From Sphaeroforma sirkka (lineage: Eukaryota; Opisthokonta; Ichthyosporea; Ichthyophonida): a stretch of DNA of 31,872 nucleotides. Positions 1 through 9,532 of this stretch are shown here, piece by piece. Position 1 is the first letter of the stretch. Each line of letters begins with the position of its first letter. The DNA lies in assembly GCA_001586965.3 (NCBI GenBank), contig LUCW03001847.1:1-31872 (forward strand). Reading direction: 5' to 3'. The translations under genes were made by a program, and so were the position numbers. The notes beneath the pieces were generated by a model that made no database searches, was not told the origin of the DNA, and was given only the letters and a program-made list of their open reading frames with translations.

Positions 1-14
1 ATCATATTAGCCAG

Positions 15-103
15 AGATCTTGTAGTTCAACGGTTGCGTTAAATTTTATTATTTGAACAGGATTCATTTCAGGCCCTGTGGCGCTGGTTCGAATTTTGTT
101 TTT
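15..103 (+). other. Possible tRNA-derived (SINE-like) remnant
   Basis: An 11-base stretch at 23-33 (TAGTTCAACGG) fits the Pol III box A consensus, and one at 86-96 (GGTTCGAATTT) fits box B except for its last two bases. A T-run that could terminate Pol III follows at 94-103. No acceptor stem or good T-stem can be folded, so this is at best a decayed tRNA or SINE head. Chance matches are possible. Confidence 0.25.
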
Positions 104-1002
104 GTGCTCCTTGCACTGCACTTTGCACCTCGCATTACAACACTACTATCACGCACTAAATACCCATTCCGCCCCCCACTGACGGTATTACAGATACCTT
201 GTTGAGCAAAGGATTCTAAAAGCCTTTCTGCGAAAACCTCAACACATCCTGCACAGCTTTGTAGGGTCATGCTGGAATCATTAAAGATGGTTTGTGAAGG
301 TATGCGGTTTACATGTTCAATTCAGTCGCCTAGGGAGTCAGATATGTGACAGCGTTTTCAATTTTTGTAAAATTTGTTCCTTGGGTTTGCGCATGTGTTT
401 GCACGACGAAATGATGATGAACAACTGGTGTGTATACGTGTCTTGTTGTATTGTGACCATCCAGAAGGTCGAGTCAGTTTGATTGTGATTGTTTTCTTTT
501 TATTTCATTCTATTTCCGTTGAGCCATTTGCAGTTAGGTCATGTACCTCGTACGTTTCCCCAAACATCTGACACTCGTGCACGACTCAAGTATCTTGTCT
601 GGCAAAGCTTTGCAACACTTATGCTGTTCATCTATCCAGTTGATTCCATTAACGCCAGTGCTATGGGTCACTTTCATTGCGTGCTTACGCCAATTTTCTC
701 CAGGCCCTCGTATTCTTCGCGTGTTGGTCATCTTTTAGTCATATCAGTATCGAACAGTTGTCCTAGTTGTCTGATGGTTTTATGCTTATGTGGATTCAAG
801 TCGGTCGCGATCCGGTAACAGACATTTCTCTATATATTTGTACTAATCAAAAGATCATATTGCTCATTCTTCACTTCCATTGATAATCGCTTTTTGATTG
901 GATTTGCTATGCATGGTGTATCGGCTAGGTTACTATCTTTAGTCGGAATAAAACATTTTTTATGTTAAGTGAGATACTCAATTATTACATTTACGTTCAC
1001 AG
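104..1002 (+). other. Probable long intron or upstream DNA of the importin-alpha gene
   Basis: No convincing coding frame was found in this AT-rich stretch. The segment ends in a pyrimidine-rich acceptor (TTCACAG, 996-1002) directly before a recognisable importin-alpha exon, so its right part is intron. I looked for the preceding armadillo-repeat exon and did not find one, so the intron may extend beyond the window start. Confidence 0.45.
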
Positions 1003-1098
1003 ACTGGTCAGACAGAGGCCTTAATTTCTGGACAAAAGAATTTATATGCGCTGTACATCGAAGAGGTGGGCGGAGTTGACATCCTGGAGAGACTACAG
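1003..1098 (+). CDS. Importin subunit alpha, penultimate exon
   Basis: The 32-codon exon is read in frame from 1003. It begins TGQTEALISG and continues through YALYIEEVGGVDILERLQ. This matches the end of the armadillo array of importin alpha (karyopherin alpha), where an acidic 'IEE.GG.dkIe.LQ' segment precedes the C-terminal tail. Importin alpha binds nuclear localisation signals in the cytoplasm and is carried into the nucleus by importin beta. The exon is bounded by an acceptor ending CAG at 1002 and a donor GTGGGT at 1099, and joins the last exon without a frame change. Earlier exons are not visible. Family assignment is strong; the paralogue is unknown. Confidence 0.85.
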
Positions 1099-1476
1099 GT
1101 GGGTGTCCATCATATAATTCTGCCTGCTTCATATTTTACGTATCTTCAAGCTTCATGTAGTACAAGAGCATTTGAAATATACCCGTTTTTTTGTTTTGGT
1201 TTTTTTTTGGTTTTGGTTTTTTTGAGAAGCCGTGTGTTGTCCACATACGCACATGTTGTGAATATCGTATTGACTGTATCCACACTGTGTGGTGTGCTCT
1301 ACACATACACTTCTTAATTACTCAAAACTTATTCTTTGGAGGTAAGTTGCGTTGTGTGTTTTTCTATACCTTGTTGTTACGCTACATAAATACGCACATG
1401 TCGTATTCTATTTAACTTATGCAGCATCTTATCAATTATTCTGACGATTTTAACCCCGTTGGTGTAAAAATTACAG
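1099..1476 (+). other. GT-AG intron of the importin-alpha gene
   Basis: The 378-bp intron starts GTGGGTG after CAG and ends AAAATTACAG before GAACACGAG. It is phase 0: both flanking exons read without changing frame. A second good donor (GGAGGTAAGT) lies inside near 1340, but using it would extend the upstream exon through stop codons. Confidence 0.8.
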
Positions 1477-1635
1477 GAACACGAGAATTTAGAAATCTAC
1501 AACCTCGCGCACAACCTGATAATGGACTATTTCGCCGAGGAAGACGACATAGATGAGAACGTCGCGCCGCTGGCCGGAGATGATAGTTATCAATTTGGAC
1601 AGGATACCTCGCAACAAGGAGGCTTTAACTTTTAG
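1477..1635 (+). CDS. Importin subunit alpha, last exon
   Basis: The 52 codons plus TAG stop begin EHENLEIYNLAHNLIMDYF, continue with an acidic patch (EEDDIDENVAP), and end in GGFNF. Importin alphas share the 'HEN..IY..A..II..YF' helix, the acidic 'DE..aP' tail and a terminal aromatic 'GF.F'. The acidic C-terminus is the binding site of the export factor CAS/CSE1, which recycles importin alpha from the nucleus. The frame is fixed by the stop at 1633-1635 and the phase-0 splice. No canonical AATAAA lies just after the stop; AT-rich sequence and a microsatellite follow. Confidence 0.9.
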   Translation, partial: EHENLEIYNLAHNLIMDYFAEEDDIDENVAPLAGDDSYQFGQDTSQQGGFNF

Positions 1636-1734
1636 TTGAAATATAGTATTAAAATACATGTGGTGATGATATTTGTTTTGGCTGCCCTTTCTATTCTGCT
1701 ATATAAACGTACATGTGTATTTATGTATGTATGT

Positions 1735-1735
1735 G

Positions 1736-1772
<37 letters not shown>

Positions 1773-1840
1773 ATGCGTGTGCGTGTGCGTGTGCGTGTGC
1801 GTGTGCGTGTGCGTGTGTTGTGTGTTGTGTGTTGTGTGTA
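1735..1840 (+). repeat. Composite TA / GT / GCGTGT microsatellite
   Basis: Runs of TA (about 1737-1750), GT (about 1750-1772), GTGTGC hexamers (about 1775-1815) and imperfect TGTGT units follow each other about 100 bp after the importin stop. Open frames read through it (poly-Cys/Val) are repeat artefacts. Confidence 0.95.
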
Positions 1841-2144
1841 AATATACATATATAGGCCCTATCTTTTGTTTGATGTGAAGTATGAATGCTGGAAATGCCC
1901 TACCAGATAAATTGAGCCTAGATCACTCATTTAGTACAAGCTACGCAAATTCTCCGGCTGAATACCTCGAATTTCTTGAAGAAGTGGATAATAGCCGAAT
2001 TATTTGGAAGAAATATGTAGGTCATAAAAGTAGAGGGGTAAGGCACGGTTGGTCGTGAAGAAATAGATTTTAGTAGCCGGCAGGGGACTGATAGTCCGAG
2101 GAAAAAATAGATGAGTCTGGGCTGGTAAAAGACGTTGGATACTG
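1841..2144. other. Flanking DNA up to the family-1 insertion site
   Basis: No gene is recognised. The last four bases, ACTG (2141-2144), recur just after the 3' LTR at 10021-10024 and are the target-site duplication of the family-1 element. A motif at about 2083-2112 (caggggactgatagtccgag) has loose relatives near 10479-10590. Confidence 0.5.
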
Positions 2145-2392
2145 TGTGGTCAGAATACAAGTACTTATGTTTATTTGATTATTTTAGGTTTACTACAAGT
2201 TTTACAGTTTATCAGAATAATCTGATAAACTGGGTTTTAGGGTTTTGCTGGTTTTACAGCACATGACTAATGACTCATTTAAGAGTCAGTCATTTTAGGA
2301 TTACTGTTTATAATTACTAATAAATGAACAACGTCCCCCTCCCTGAGGAGGGAGAACGTTGAGATACAGTTATCTCGCGTATACTTACTACA
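2145..2392 (+). repeat. 5' LTR, family 1
   Basis: The 248-bp direct repeat starts TGTGGTCAG and ends ACTTACTACA, matching 9771-10020 almost perfectly. It holds three inverted repeats: an 11-bp perfect stem at 2205-2215/2222-2232 with a 6-nt loop; a bulged stem at 2263-2276/2283-2293; and a two-part stem at 2329-2344/2349-2361 (CAACGT/ACGTTG outside, CTCCCT/AGGGAG inside). No tRNA-type TGG primer site follows directly. Confidence 0.95.
2319..2324 (+). promoter_or_regulatory. AATAAA polyadenylation signal in 5' LTR
   Basis: AATAAA lies between the second and third hairpins of the LTR. The copy in the 3' LTR is at about 9945-9950 and would be the one used to end the element transcript. Confidence 0.5.
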
Positions 2393-3783
2393 TTTTTAAC
2401 TTACCATAGAAGTTGTTAGTTTATTAGTAATTACAGAGAAAGCTACAGAATATGAATTAGTCAGTAGCTGGCACATATTTTTTGGTTATAAGTATAACAA
2501 TTGAAAGACAATGCGAACAGAGAATGTCGCATCAAATTGAACGATTTAGATTATCCGAACGATTTAGATTGAATTGAACGATTTAGATTGGATTAACGAC
2601 GTGTGGACGACGAGGATGAAGAAAGAATCTACTAATACGAGTGAACCCGAAGAGCGAACATTCCAATCAAGCAGAACATTAACCAGGGTCAACAAGGAAA
2701 GTCTCACGACGATCAAATGACGAAATCAGACAATCAGTCAGAATCCACAGATAAGTAGTCATGTGTGAGTACAGGTAGGAAGGTTGTTTTCAGTGTGAGA
2801 CAAGTACAAATCGTATTGCAAGCTAATGAGCTTAAATTGTATTTAAGAAGTTGTTAGAAGTAAGTTCTTTAGGATCCACAGTAGGGTAATAGAGATGGGA
2901 GATGTACATGGTTAGTACCGACTCGGTTGGTACGATGACGCAAAAGAATCAGCGGCATACTAGATTATTTTACAAAAGTTTTCAGAATGGGATATTAGGA
3001 AGCATACAGAGACACAAGTAAGCACCTGTGAGTTATTAGGAGCATATAAGGGTGGGGGCGCACATAACACGAACGATGCAAGTAAATACAAGGTTAAATT
3101 GTGAAAATGATATGCGAACACACTCAAATCACTAGAACTTCCAGATAAATCAGGTCAACGGAGAGGATCAACAGTATGCACAGAAGGTGTGGTTGACGGC
3201 AGCTTAGTTTAGGAGTGCAATAACGAGCAATCGTTCTTAGATCAAGAAGCATATTCCAACAACCGCAACAGCACATGACAAGGACATCACGAGTAAGAAG
3301 AGTAAAAGAGGAGCGATGAGGGAAGTTCCCAACAGGGTCCTGCGATATAGGCCGTCATTAGGCCGGAGTAAGAGCTGGCGAGGAGTAGAACAAGAAGTGG
3401 CTCCGACTAATGAGGCACTCAACCATATGTTATTGTGGGATGAAGAGTAAGACAGCTGGTAGTGTTAGAGTATATAGACTATCCACACTACTTATGTTAG
3501 TGTAGGAAATAAAACAGTCACGAGGGAACCCACGAGTTCCTCGGAGATCGATGTCGAGACGTTATGTGTTTGAAGGATGAAATTTAATAGAAAATGGATA
3601 TTTATATTCAGTACTCTATCAGTTCATTCGCACACATTTCTAGTTCTCCATTGACAAACAACTCACCAACCATGTCCTACCCCGCCAAAGTCGTAGACAG
3701 CAACTCTTGAATCCTGAGCGCCGCAAGGAAGATGATATCGACTGGCACGGGAACAATCGTCAGCTCAGAAACTCACGGAGCTG
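2393..3783 (+). other. Untranslated leader of family-1 element
   Basis: About 1.4 kb between the 5' LTR and the first gag ATG has no credible coding frame. It contains three copies of GAACGATTTAGATT at 2539-2552, 2557-2570 and 2576-2589. A leader this long may hold packaging or dimerisation signals; that is inference only. Confidence 0.6.
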
Positions 3784-5542
3784 ATGACACAACAGCAGTC
3801 TCTCTTTGAAAAATACGAACAGAGGTTACAGCGCATAAACGCCGGACGAACAACAATACATCTTGGGGCTAAGGAGAGTTCTTCTGACGCACACGAACGG
3901 GTACAGGCAGTACCAGAGGACGAAGACAACCCTACCTTCCGAATTCAAGGCTGTGAGCGTCCGTTTATGGACTTGGGTACAAATCACCAGGGTCAGAGGA
4001 CAGTTCAACCGAGGAGGATGATACTCTGTCTGCCAGTGAGAACACACCAACTTTTCAAGAGTTCGCACATGAACAAGTATTAGCCAGACAGAATCCTCAA
4101 GGTAAGCAGGCGGTGAAGAATAGACAAGACCGATTAAGTACGAACCTGCGCCAACAACAGCAACGTCAGTGGGGCGAGAAAGAAGCGCCCAGTGAATATG
4201 TACAGACACATAAACGACAAGAGAAGGAGGACAACAGTGCCTCCGCCCACACCGGCTAGTATCGAGAAAAGGCGACAGACGCTACACGCACGGATACTAC
4301 AGTTAAGTGACGAGCTATGCCAAGCAATCGAGGAGAATAACACGGCTCGAGCTGAAGCTCTTCGGGGCGTGATTGAGACACTTCGAGCTACATTAGAGTC
4401 CCGACCGGTAGAGAAGCGTCCCGTACCTTCACCACGTACGTGGCCTGATTGGCCGTCGAACAGATACTACCTACATGATATCATGGAACGGGACACAAGA
4501 GGGGGCTCTCCCTCGAGGCGTTCAAGAACGCACAAATCGCAGGGCTGGACGAGAGTTGGAACCTTACACGGTTTCATAAGGTACTATCTTACTTCAAGGC
4601 GGAAAAGTCAACGCTGGACTACATCCGCGACAACTCTGAACGGTTGAAGACATGCACACCTCAACTACAGATCGAACAGATCTGTTCGCACGAAACACAA
4701 GCCACTGTCGATCCCGCGTTTCGCAAGTTAGCCAAGGGCCAAAGTCAGGAACATGCACACTCCTCTTATGGAACAAATGACACAGCTCATGGAGAACCAC
4801 AGGAGGGCACGTGAACGGTGCCAGACAGATGCCGACTTCAACAGAATTTAGTGAACCACTGCATTGTACAACTGTTAGAAGAAGCTCTCAACGGCCGTAC
4901 GTATGAACGTACTCTACAGTTGCATCCCAAATGGCAACTGATGGAGACACACGAGCTTATACAGCTGTTGAGCCCTGACATTCAGGATGCACAGCAACGT
5001 ACGGCAGCACGTTTCCAGGGTCGCAACAACCGCGAGGGCCCGACGACCAATGGAAGTCGCGACCACACCAATAGCCGCCCCAACCTACAGACGAGTAGTA
5101 GACGACAAACGCAGAATTGGACTCAACGGCCCCAACCTACGGTACCAACGACTTGTGCGGGGTGCCAGGCACAGGCGCCACCAGGTGGTAGGCACATCCA
5201 CGGTGTCACCATTTCAGGGCGTCGCAAGCGGTGAGCGCAGAGGGTCGGGCAAGGCTATACGACAACAACCGTCCTTTGAGGGACGTACAATCGGTACACA
5301 GACCGTCCACAACGTCAACCGCAGGACAGGGGCAGAATACATCCCAGACTAGAGACGTAGTTACAATACGTCCGACGCCTCAAGTACAGGTGAATGCGAT
5401 TACACAGGACGAAGACTTGGCTCCACCATCGGAAGCTACAGAGATTCATATCAACACGATCCTTTACGAAGACTTCGAGCACATGACGTCACCACCAAAC
5501 CACACCTATGACATGTGGGAGTCGGTAGCCGATCATGCATGA
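3784..5542 (+). pseudogene. Family-1 gag polyprotein, frameshifted
   Basis: Gag forms the retrotransposon particle. No single frame is open. Segment 3784-4083 starts MTQQQSLFEKYEQRLQRI and looks coiled. Segment 4192-4647 holds a clear amphipathic helix (about residues 24-70, rich in Glu, Arg and Leu). From about 4500 a different frame reads as a capsid-like helical region (EAFKNAQIAGLDESWN). Segment 4818-5234 contains a zinc-knuckle-like CAGC followed by His residues at unusual spacing, and the tail 5231-5542 is acidic and polar. At least three frame changes are needed. Identity as gag rests mainly on position between leader and protease. Confidence 0.6.
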
Positions 5543-5599
5543 GAGGTGAGGGTGTCTGAGTCGGATAGGAGCTTCATATTTGTTACCACGATTGGAGCA

Positions 5600-5912
5600 G
5601 TGATGGCAATACAAGACCCATTGCTGACGTCAGACAACCGAGTCTATATTCAAGTACAAATCAACGGACGTACGTTCAAAGCCTTTAACTCCGGCACCAC
5701 CTGGGTCATTTATATATTTAGCTGACAAGGCGGTGCGAACTCCTCGACTGGGGACGACGGAAGTGGTACCTATAAGGTACGGTACCAGAATTATCGACGG
5801 TTCATTAGAATTGATGAACTTGCCGACGGGTATAGATGTTATAGTGGGGCAAGATATGTTGAAAGGCTTGGGCCTATACATAGGCGGTATCAATCGCCAC
5901 TTGCACCAATAG
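5600..5912 (+). pseudogene. Family-1 retropepsin-like protease, inactivated
   Basis: The protease would cut the polyprotein. The frame around 5641 reads VYIQVQINGRTFKAF, then Asn-Ser-Gly where retropepsins have Asp-(Ser/Thr)-Gly, so the catalytic Asp is replaced by Asn. A stop (TGA, about 5722) follows within 12 codons. Another frame continues as LADKAVRTPRLGTTEVV and ends with the family's 'vIVGqDmL' C-terminal signature near 5836-5860. The frame break plus the Asn substitution make this copy inactive. It lies directly after gag, as expected. Confidence 0.72.
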
Positions 5913-6088
5913 ACCCCACAGAACTAGAAGAGCTCCTCGAACCCATACCACGCCGACAGGCACCTAACACGACGGAACCCGTCGATGTGTACATAACGGT
6001 TGGCACAGGATTTGGAAGCCAATGCGAAAATTGCCGACAACGCGCGCTGTCGTCTGGAAGGGGAGTGAGGTAACCATCCCAGTAACCC

Positions 6089-6645
6089 ATGAACCTTGAT
6101 GGCTTACCGGTTCACCACTATATCGATGACATAGTTATCGCCAGTGACGGTTATGACGAACACGTTAGGACGGTGCAGAAGGTGATACAACGCTTAACAT
6201 ACCACAGTTTTAAGCTTAACCCTGCCAAGTGCCACTTCGCTATCTCCGAAGTCATGATCCTAGGGAAGAAAGTATCGGCACAAGGCATTGACATTGACCA
6301 TGAAAAGCAGGCCAAGCTGATCGACTGGCCCACACCACAACGATACAAAGATATAGCCTCGGCGTTGGGTTTAGCAAATTACCTCCACGAACATCTGCCT
6401 AATTTCGCGAACACGGTTGCACCCTTGCGCGAATTTTGCAAACTCAAACCAAAGGAGTTGATAGGTGATCGTTGGGAGGAGAGACATGCACAGGCGTGGC
6501 AGGCAATGAAAGACGCAGTGGTGAATGCTGTGGCGTTACACTTTCCGGTCGACGGCATTCCTCTAAACTTGGAAACCGACGCTAGCGATTACGGTTTAGG
6601 GGAGCGCTATTCCAATGGGTCAACGGTAAGAAACATTACTTAATG
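6089..6645 (+). pseudogene. Family-1 reverse transcriptase (C-terminal half) and start of RNase H
   Basis: The frame contains the RT palm motif YIDDIVIAS, followed by LNPAKCHFA and GKKVSAQGIDID, typical of Ty3/gypsy palm and thumb, and by the RNase H entry strand with TDAS. The fingers and the first catalytic Asp of RT are absent. In element 2b protease and YLDD are about 730 bp apart; here only about 280 bp separate them. RNase H breaks off after TDASDYGLG through a frame change near 6600. Because the polymerase lacks its N-terminal half, this copy cannot make active RT. Confidence 0.88.
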
Positions 6646-8007
6646 TTCTTTAGTAAGACTCTGAACCATGCGCAACAGAACTACGCCACACCTATGAAGG
6701 AGTTACTGGCATTGGTATATGGACTGACACATTTCAGGGAATACTTGGATGGGCAACGGTTTGCGGTCTTCACGGACCACAAGGCCCTTGTATATATGAA
6801 CACACAGCTCAAGCTTAATCCGATGCTTCAGAGATGGCATCATATCATCGCGCCATTCAACTTTACCATATCGCATATACCAGGAGAGACAAATGTGCTC
6901 CCGGACATGTTAAGTAGAGTACACGAGGGGACAGCGGAGCAGGACGAACTCGAAATAATGTATACCGACGGCTGGCAGTTATTCCCTAGTTACTTTGAAC
7001 AAGCGCAACAACACTTTGGACCGAATGACATAGATGTATTTGCGGACCCAACCAACGCTCAGCTTCCTCGGTTCTGGACGAAGGATGATGGGGAAGGAGC
7101 GTTTGCCCACGACTGGTCGATAGTCGATGGATGGATGAACCCGCCTTGGGGACAGATACACAGGATGTTACGCAAGATACGAGCCGACGGCGCACGGGCC
7201 ACAGTATGTCTACCATGGGTACCAAGAGCACCATGGTTCGACCTGTTCAAGCAGTTATTGCAGACAGAACCGGTGCTGGTACCACGGACACCACACACGT
7301 TCCTCAAGTACGCTAAGTACGCATGTGGGAAGACACCATGGGGTCATACCGTAGTAGCACGGGTGGGTCCTCCCAATGGATTCAAACTGGACCCGCTGTT
7401 TTCACAGCGACTTGGTTTTGCAGAACCAAAGCATACAAAATATGTCATGTGCTTAGACACAGCGCGAGAAATCTCAGTGGCACTGGCAGATGCAGAGGGT
7501 CAACCGGCGTTTGCACAAGCGAGTCCGGCGGAGAAACAGCGTCGTACGCAACTCACGCAAGCGCAACACGAACAAGGACATCATGGGGCGGCGGACACAG
7601 TCCAACAACTTCGTCAGAACGGTCACGTTTGGCCAGGGGCACTTGAGTTAGCCACAGAAGTTAAGCGGCAATGTGGCACATGTTTGGGACAGGACACCCT
7701 TCGTAAAGGTTTCCACCCGATGATTAGCATCGATGCACGCTACCCGTGGGACCATATTCAAGTGGACTACATCCCGATGCCACTGGAGTCCAGACGCAAG
7801 AACAATTATATTCTTCACGTCTTAGACATCGCCACAGGCTATTCTATCCTTCGAGCCACACCGGACAAGACAAAGGAAACCACGACACAGACACTCATAG
7901 AGATTTTTGGCGAACATGGGTTCCCCGTAAAATCAAACAGACATGGGGAAGGAGTTCACCAACAAGTTAGTGGAGCTTCTGGTCCAGGAAGTGGGGATGC
8001 TACATAA
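6643..8007 (+). pseudogene. Family-1 RNase H, methyltransferase-like domain and N-terminal integrase
   Basis: Residues 1-92 are RNase H: a Glu in ELLALVYGL, TDHKALVYM, and the closing DMLSR. Residues 111-241 resemble phage-type N6-adenine methyltransferases: DIDVFADPTNAQLPRFWTKD, then MNPPWG (residues 165-170), then ARATVCLPW. Residues about 309-347 are the integrase zinc domain (His pair near 309-313, CGTC at 344-347), followed by the first core Asp in QVDYIP and a strand LHVLDIATGYS. The frame shifts at about 7935, just where the second catalytic Asp (DNG region) is expected. The methyltransferase-like insert between RNase H and integrase is the unusual part. Confidence 0.85.
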
Positions 8008-8818
8008 GGTGTCTCCACCATATCGACCCCAAGTGCTGGGCGCGGCAGAACGACGTCACAAGGAGATTACACGTTCTATTCGACAATGCTGTGAGGCAGT
8101 TCCCCTTCGATGGGACGAACGCCTTCCGTTTACGATGCTATACCAGAACCTTCGGATATCCCGTCGCCATAAGAGTGCACCGTTTAGCGTGTACTTTGGC
8201 CGCCGCCATGTTCCGTTCGCCGATTTCACGGACGAGTTACCGGATTCTCAGCCGATGACGAATGACACCTGGGCACAACGATTAGACCAGTTACAGGACA
8301 CTATATTGCCGACCCTCCACCACATTACCAAGAAGTATACAGGCAAGCTTACGACGACATTTGACCGCCTGCATGCTCACGACTTGGTACATTTCGACGA
8401 AGGAGATGTGGTCATGGTACGATCAGAAGGCCGAACAGCGAAGGCTATGCGGCCATTGTTTGGACCATATGTAGTCAAAGCTAGACACGGCCAACGCTAC
8501 GAGTTAGCGAACAAGGATGGTTCCGCCCCACCAGAATTCAAGACCAAACCGGTACGGGTGGAACTCCTCCGTTTAGTGCATAGACGCACAGACCCACCAA
8601 TTAACGAAGACTTATGGACCGAAGGAGGGGTGGAGTTTCGCCATATTATCACACATCGTACGAATGATGAGACGGGGAAATTAGAATACCTGGTGAGATG
8701 GCGAGAAGGCGAACCAACGTGGGAAACAGCAGAAGCTTTTGATGATGCCAACGATATCGCGGCCTACCACAAAGCTTCGCAGACACGGACACGTAAGCGC
8801 CAACGTGCACAAGTCTAA
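7943..8818 (+). pseudogene. Family-1 integrase C-terminal part with GPY module and chromodomain
   Basis: The frame opens at KEFTNKLVEL, right after the expected second integrase Asp, and runs 291 codons. It includes PPYRPQVLGAAERRHKE with the third catalytic Glu (residue 36), and the GPY/F module (FGPYVVKARHG, about residues 173-183). A chromodomain at residues 230-277 (LEYLVRWREGEPTWE) precedes a basic tail. In chromoviruses the chromodomain directs integration by binding methylated histone H3 in heterochromatin. The aromatic/acidic 'W.....TWE' pattern is intact. The stop TAA is at 8816-8818. It would need a frameshift to join the upstream frame. Confidence 0.9.
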
Positions 8819-8857
8819 TACTTTATCTTCAATATAACTTTGTTCTCGGATATCGAG

Positions 8858-9333
8858 CTCAAGCTCTGGAGCATAAACCAGCAACTCTAGCTCCCGAGTA
8901 TAAACCAGCCACTCGAGCTCTTGAGTATAAAAAAGCAGCGACTCTAGCTCCCGAGTATAAACCAGCAACTCTAGCTCCCGAGTATAAACCAGCCTCTCGA
9001 GCTCTTGAGTATAAAAAAGCAGCGACTCTAGCTCCTGAGTATAAACCAGCAACTCTAGCTCCCGAGTATAAACCAGCCTCTCGAGCTCTTGAGTATAAAA
9101 AAGCAGCGACTCTAGCTCCCGAGTATAAACCAGCAACTCTAGCTCCCGAGTATAAACCAGCCTCTCGAGCTCTTGAGTATAAAAAAAGCAGCGACTCTAG
9201 CTCCCGAGTATAAACCAGCCACTCGAGCTCGCGAGAATAAACGGTTAGCACTCGAGCTCGCGAGGGAAAATCGTCAGCGGCTCAAGCTCGCGAGGTTAAA
9301 TGAGCCACTCTTGCTTCGGAGTATAACACAGCG
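8858..9333 (+). repeat. Tandem array of 27-30 bp TATAAA-containing units
   Basis: Seventeen units follow one another, most reading CTC.AGCTC..GAGTATAAA plus a short tail. Units 4-12 form a higher-order period of 27+27+30 = 84 bp repeated three times. The last four units (14-17) are diverged. The array lies between the pol stop and the 3' LTR. Because most units are multiples of three, several frames stay open, including a + frame of APEYKPAT-type repeats from about 8797. Confidence 0.95.
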
Positions 9334-9532
9334 AAATCAATCAAACAACTCCTTGGGCATTGTTTTGAAACAGCGGGTTAATGGTTTGCACGGTTTCTGC
9401 CACTGGCAGTTTTTTCTCCGACACAAATACAGTCCTATATTGTACTTGCCAAACTCCTATATGCTGACACAGATGAACAGTAGCTTCAAGAATTCAAACA
9501 CGACGGGTCGCTCGAGACGTACACATCGGGTC
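9334..9532 (+). other. Spacer between two tandem arrays
   Basis: No gene or repeat is seen here beyond an open frame running on from the array above, which is unlikely to be a real gene. Confidence 0.4.

Noticed and set aside
489..818. 109-codon + strand frame as an upstream importin-alpha exon
   Set aside because: Its sequence shows no armadillo-repeat pattern and no matching splice sites; probably intron.
1636..1878. Poly-Cys/Val open frame
   Set aside because: Produced by the GT/GCGTGT microsatellite.
2083..2112. Hammerhead-ribozyme-like core (CTGATAGTCCGAGGAAA), with relatives at about 10479-10590
   Set aside because: The essential CTGANGA core is not met (A where G is required) and no closing helices I and III are seen.
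7131..7970. Additional + strand frames over the integrase region
   Set aside because: They are shadow frames of the RNase H/methyltransferase-like/integrase gene, which has all recognisable motifs.
8681..9251. Minus-strand repeat proteins over the tandem array
   Set aside because: Unit lengths divisible by three keep frames open on both strands; the frames run antisense to the element and overlap the chromodomain gene.
8858..9333. Array of about 27-30 bp units as a CRISPR
   Set aside because: Units are contiguous with no unique spacers, and the DNA is eukaryotic; it is a tandem repeat inside a retrotransposon.
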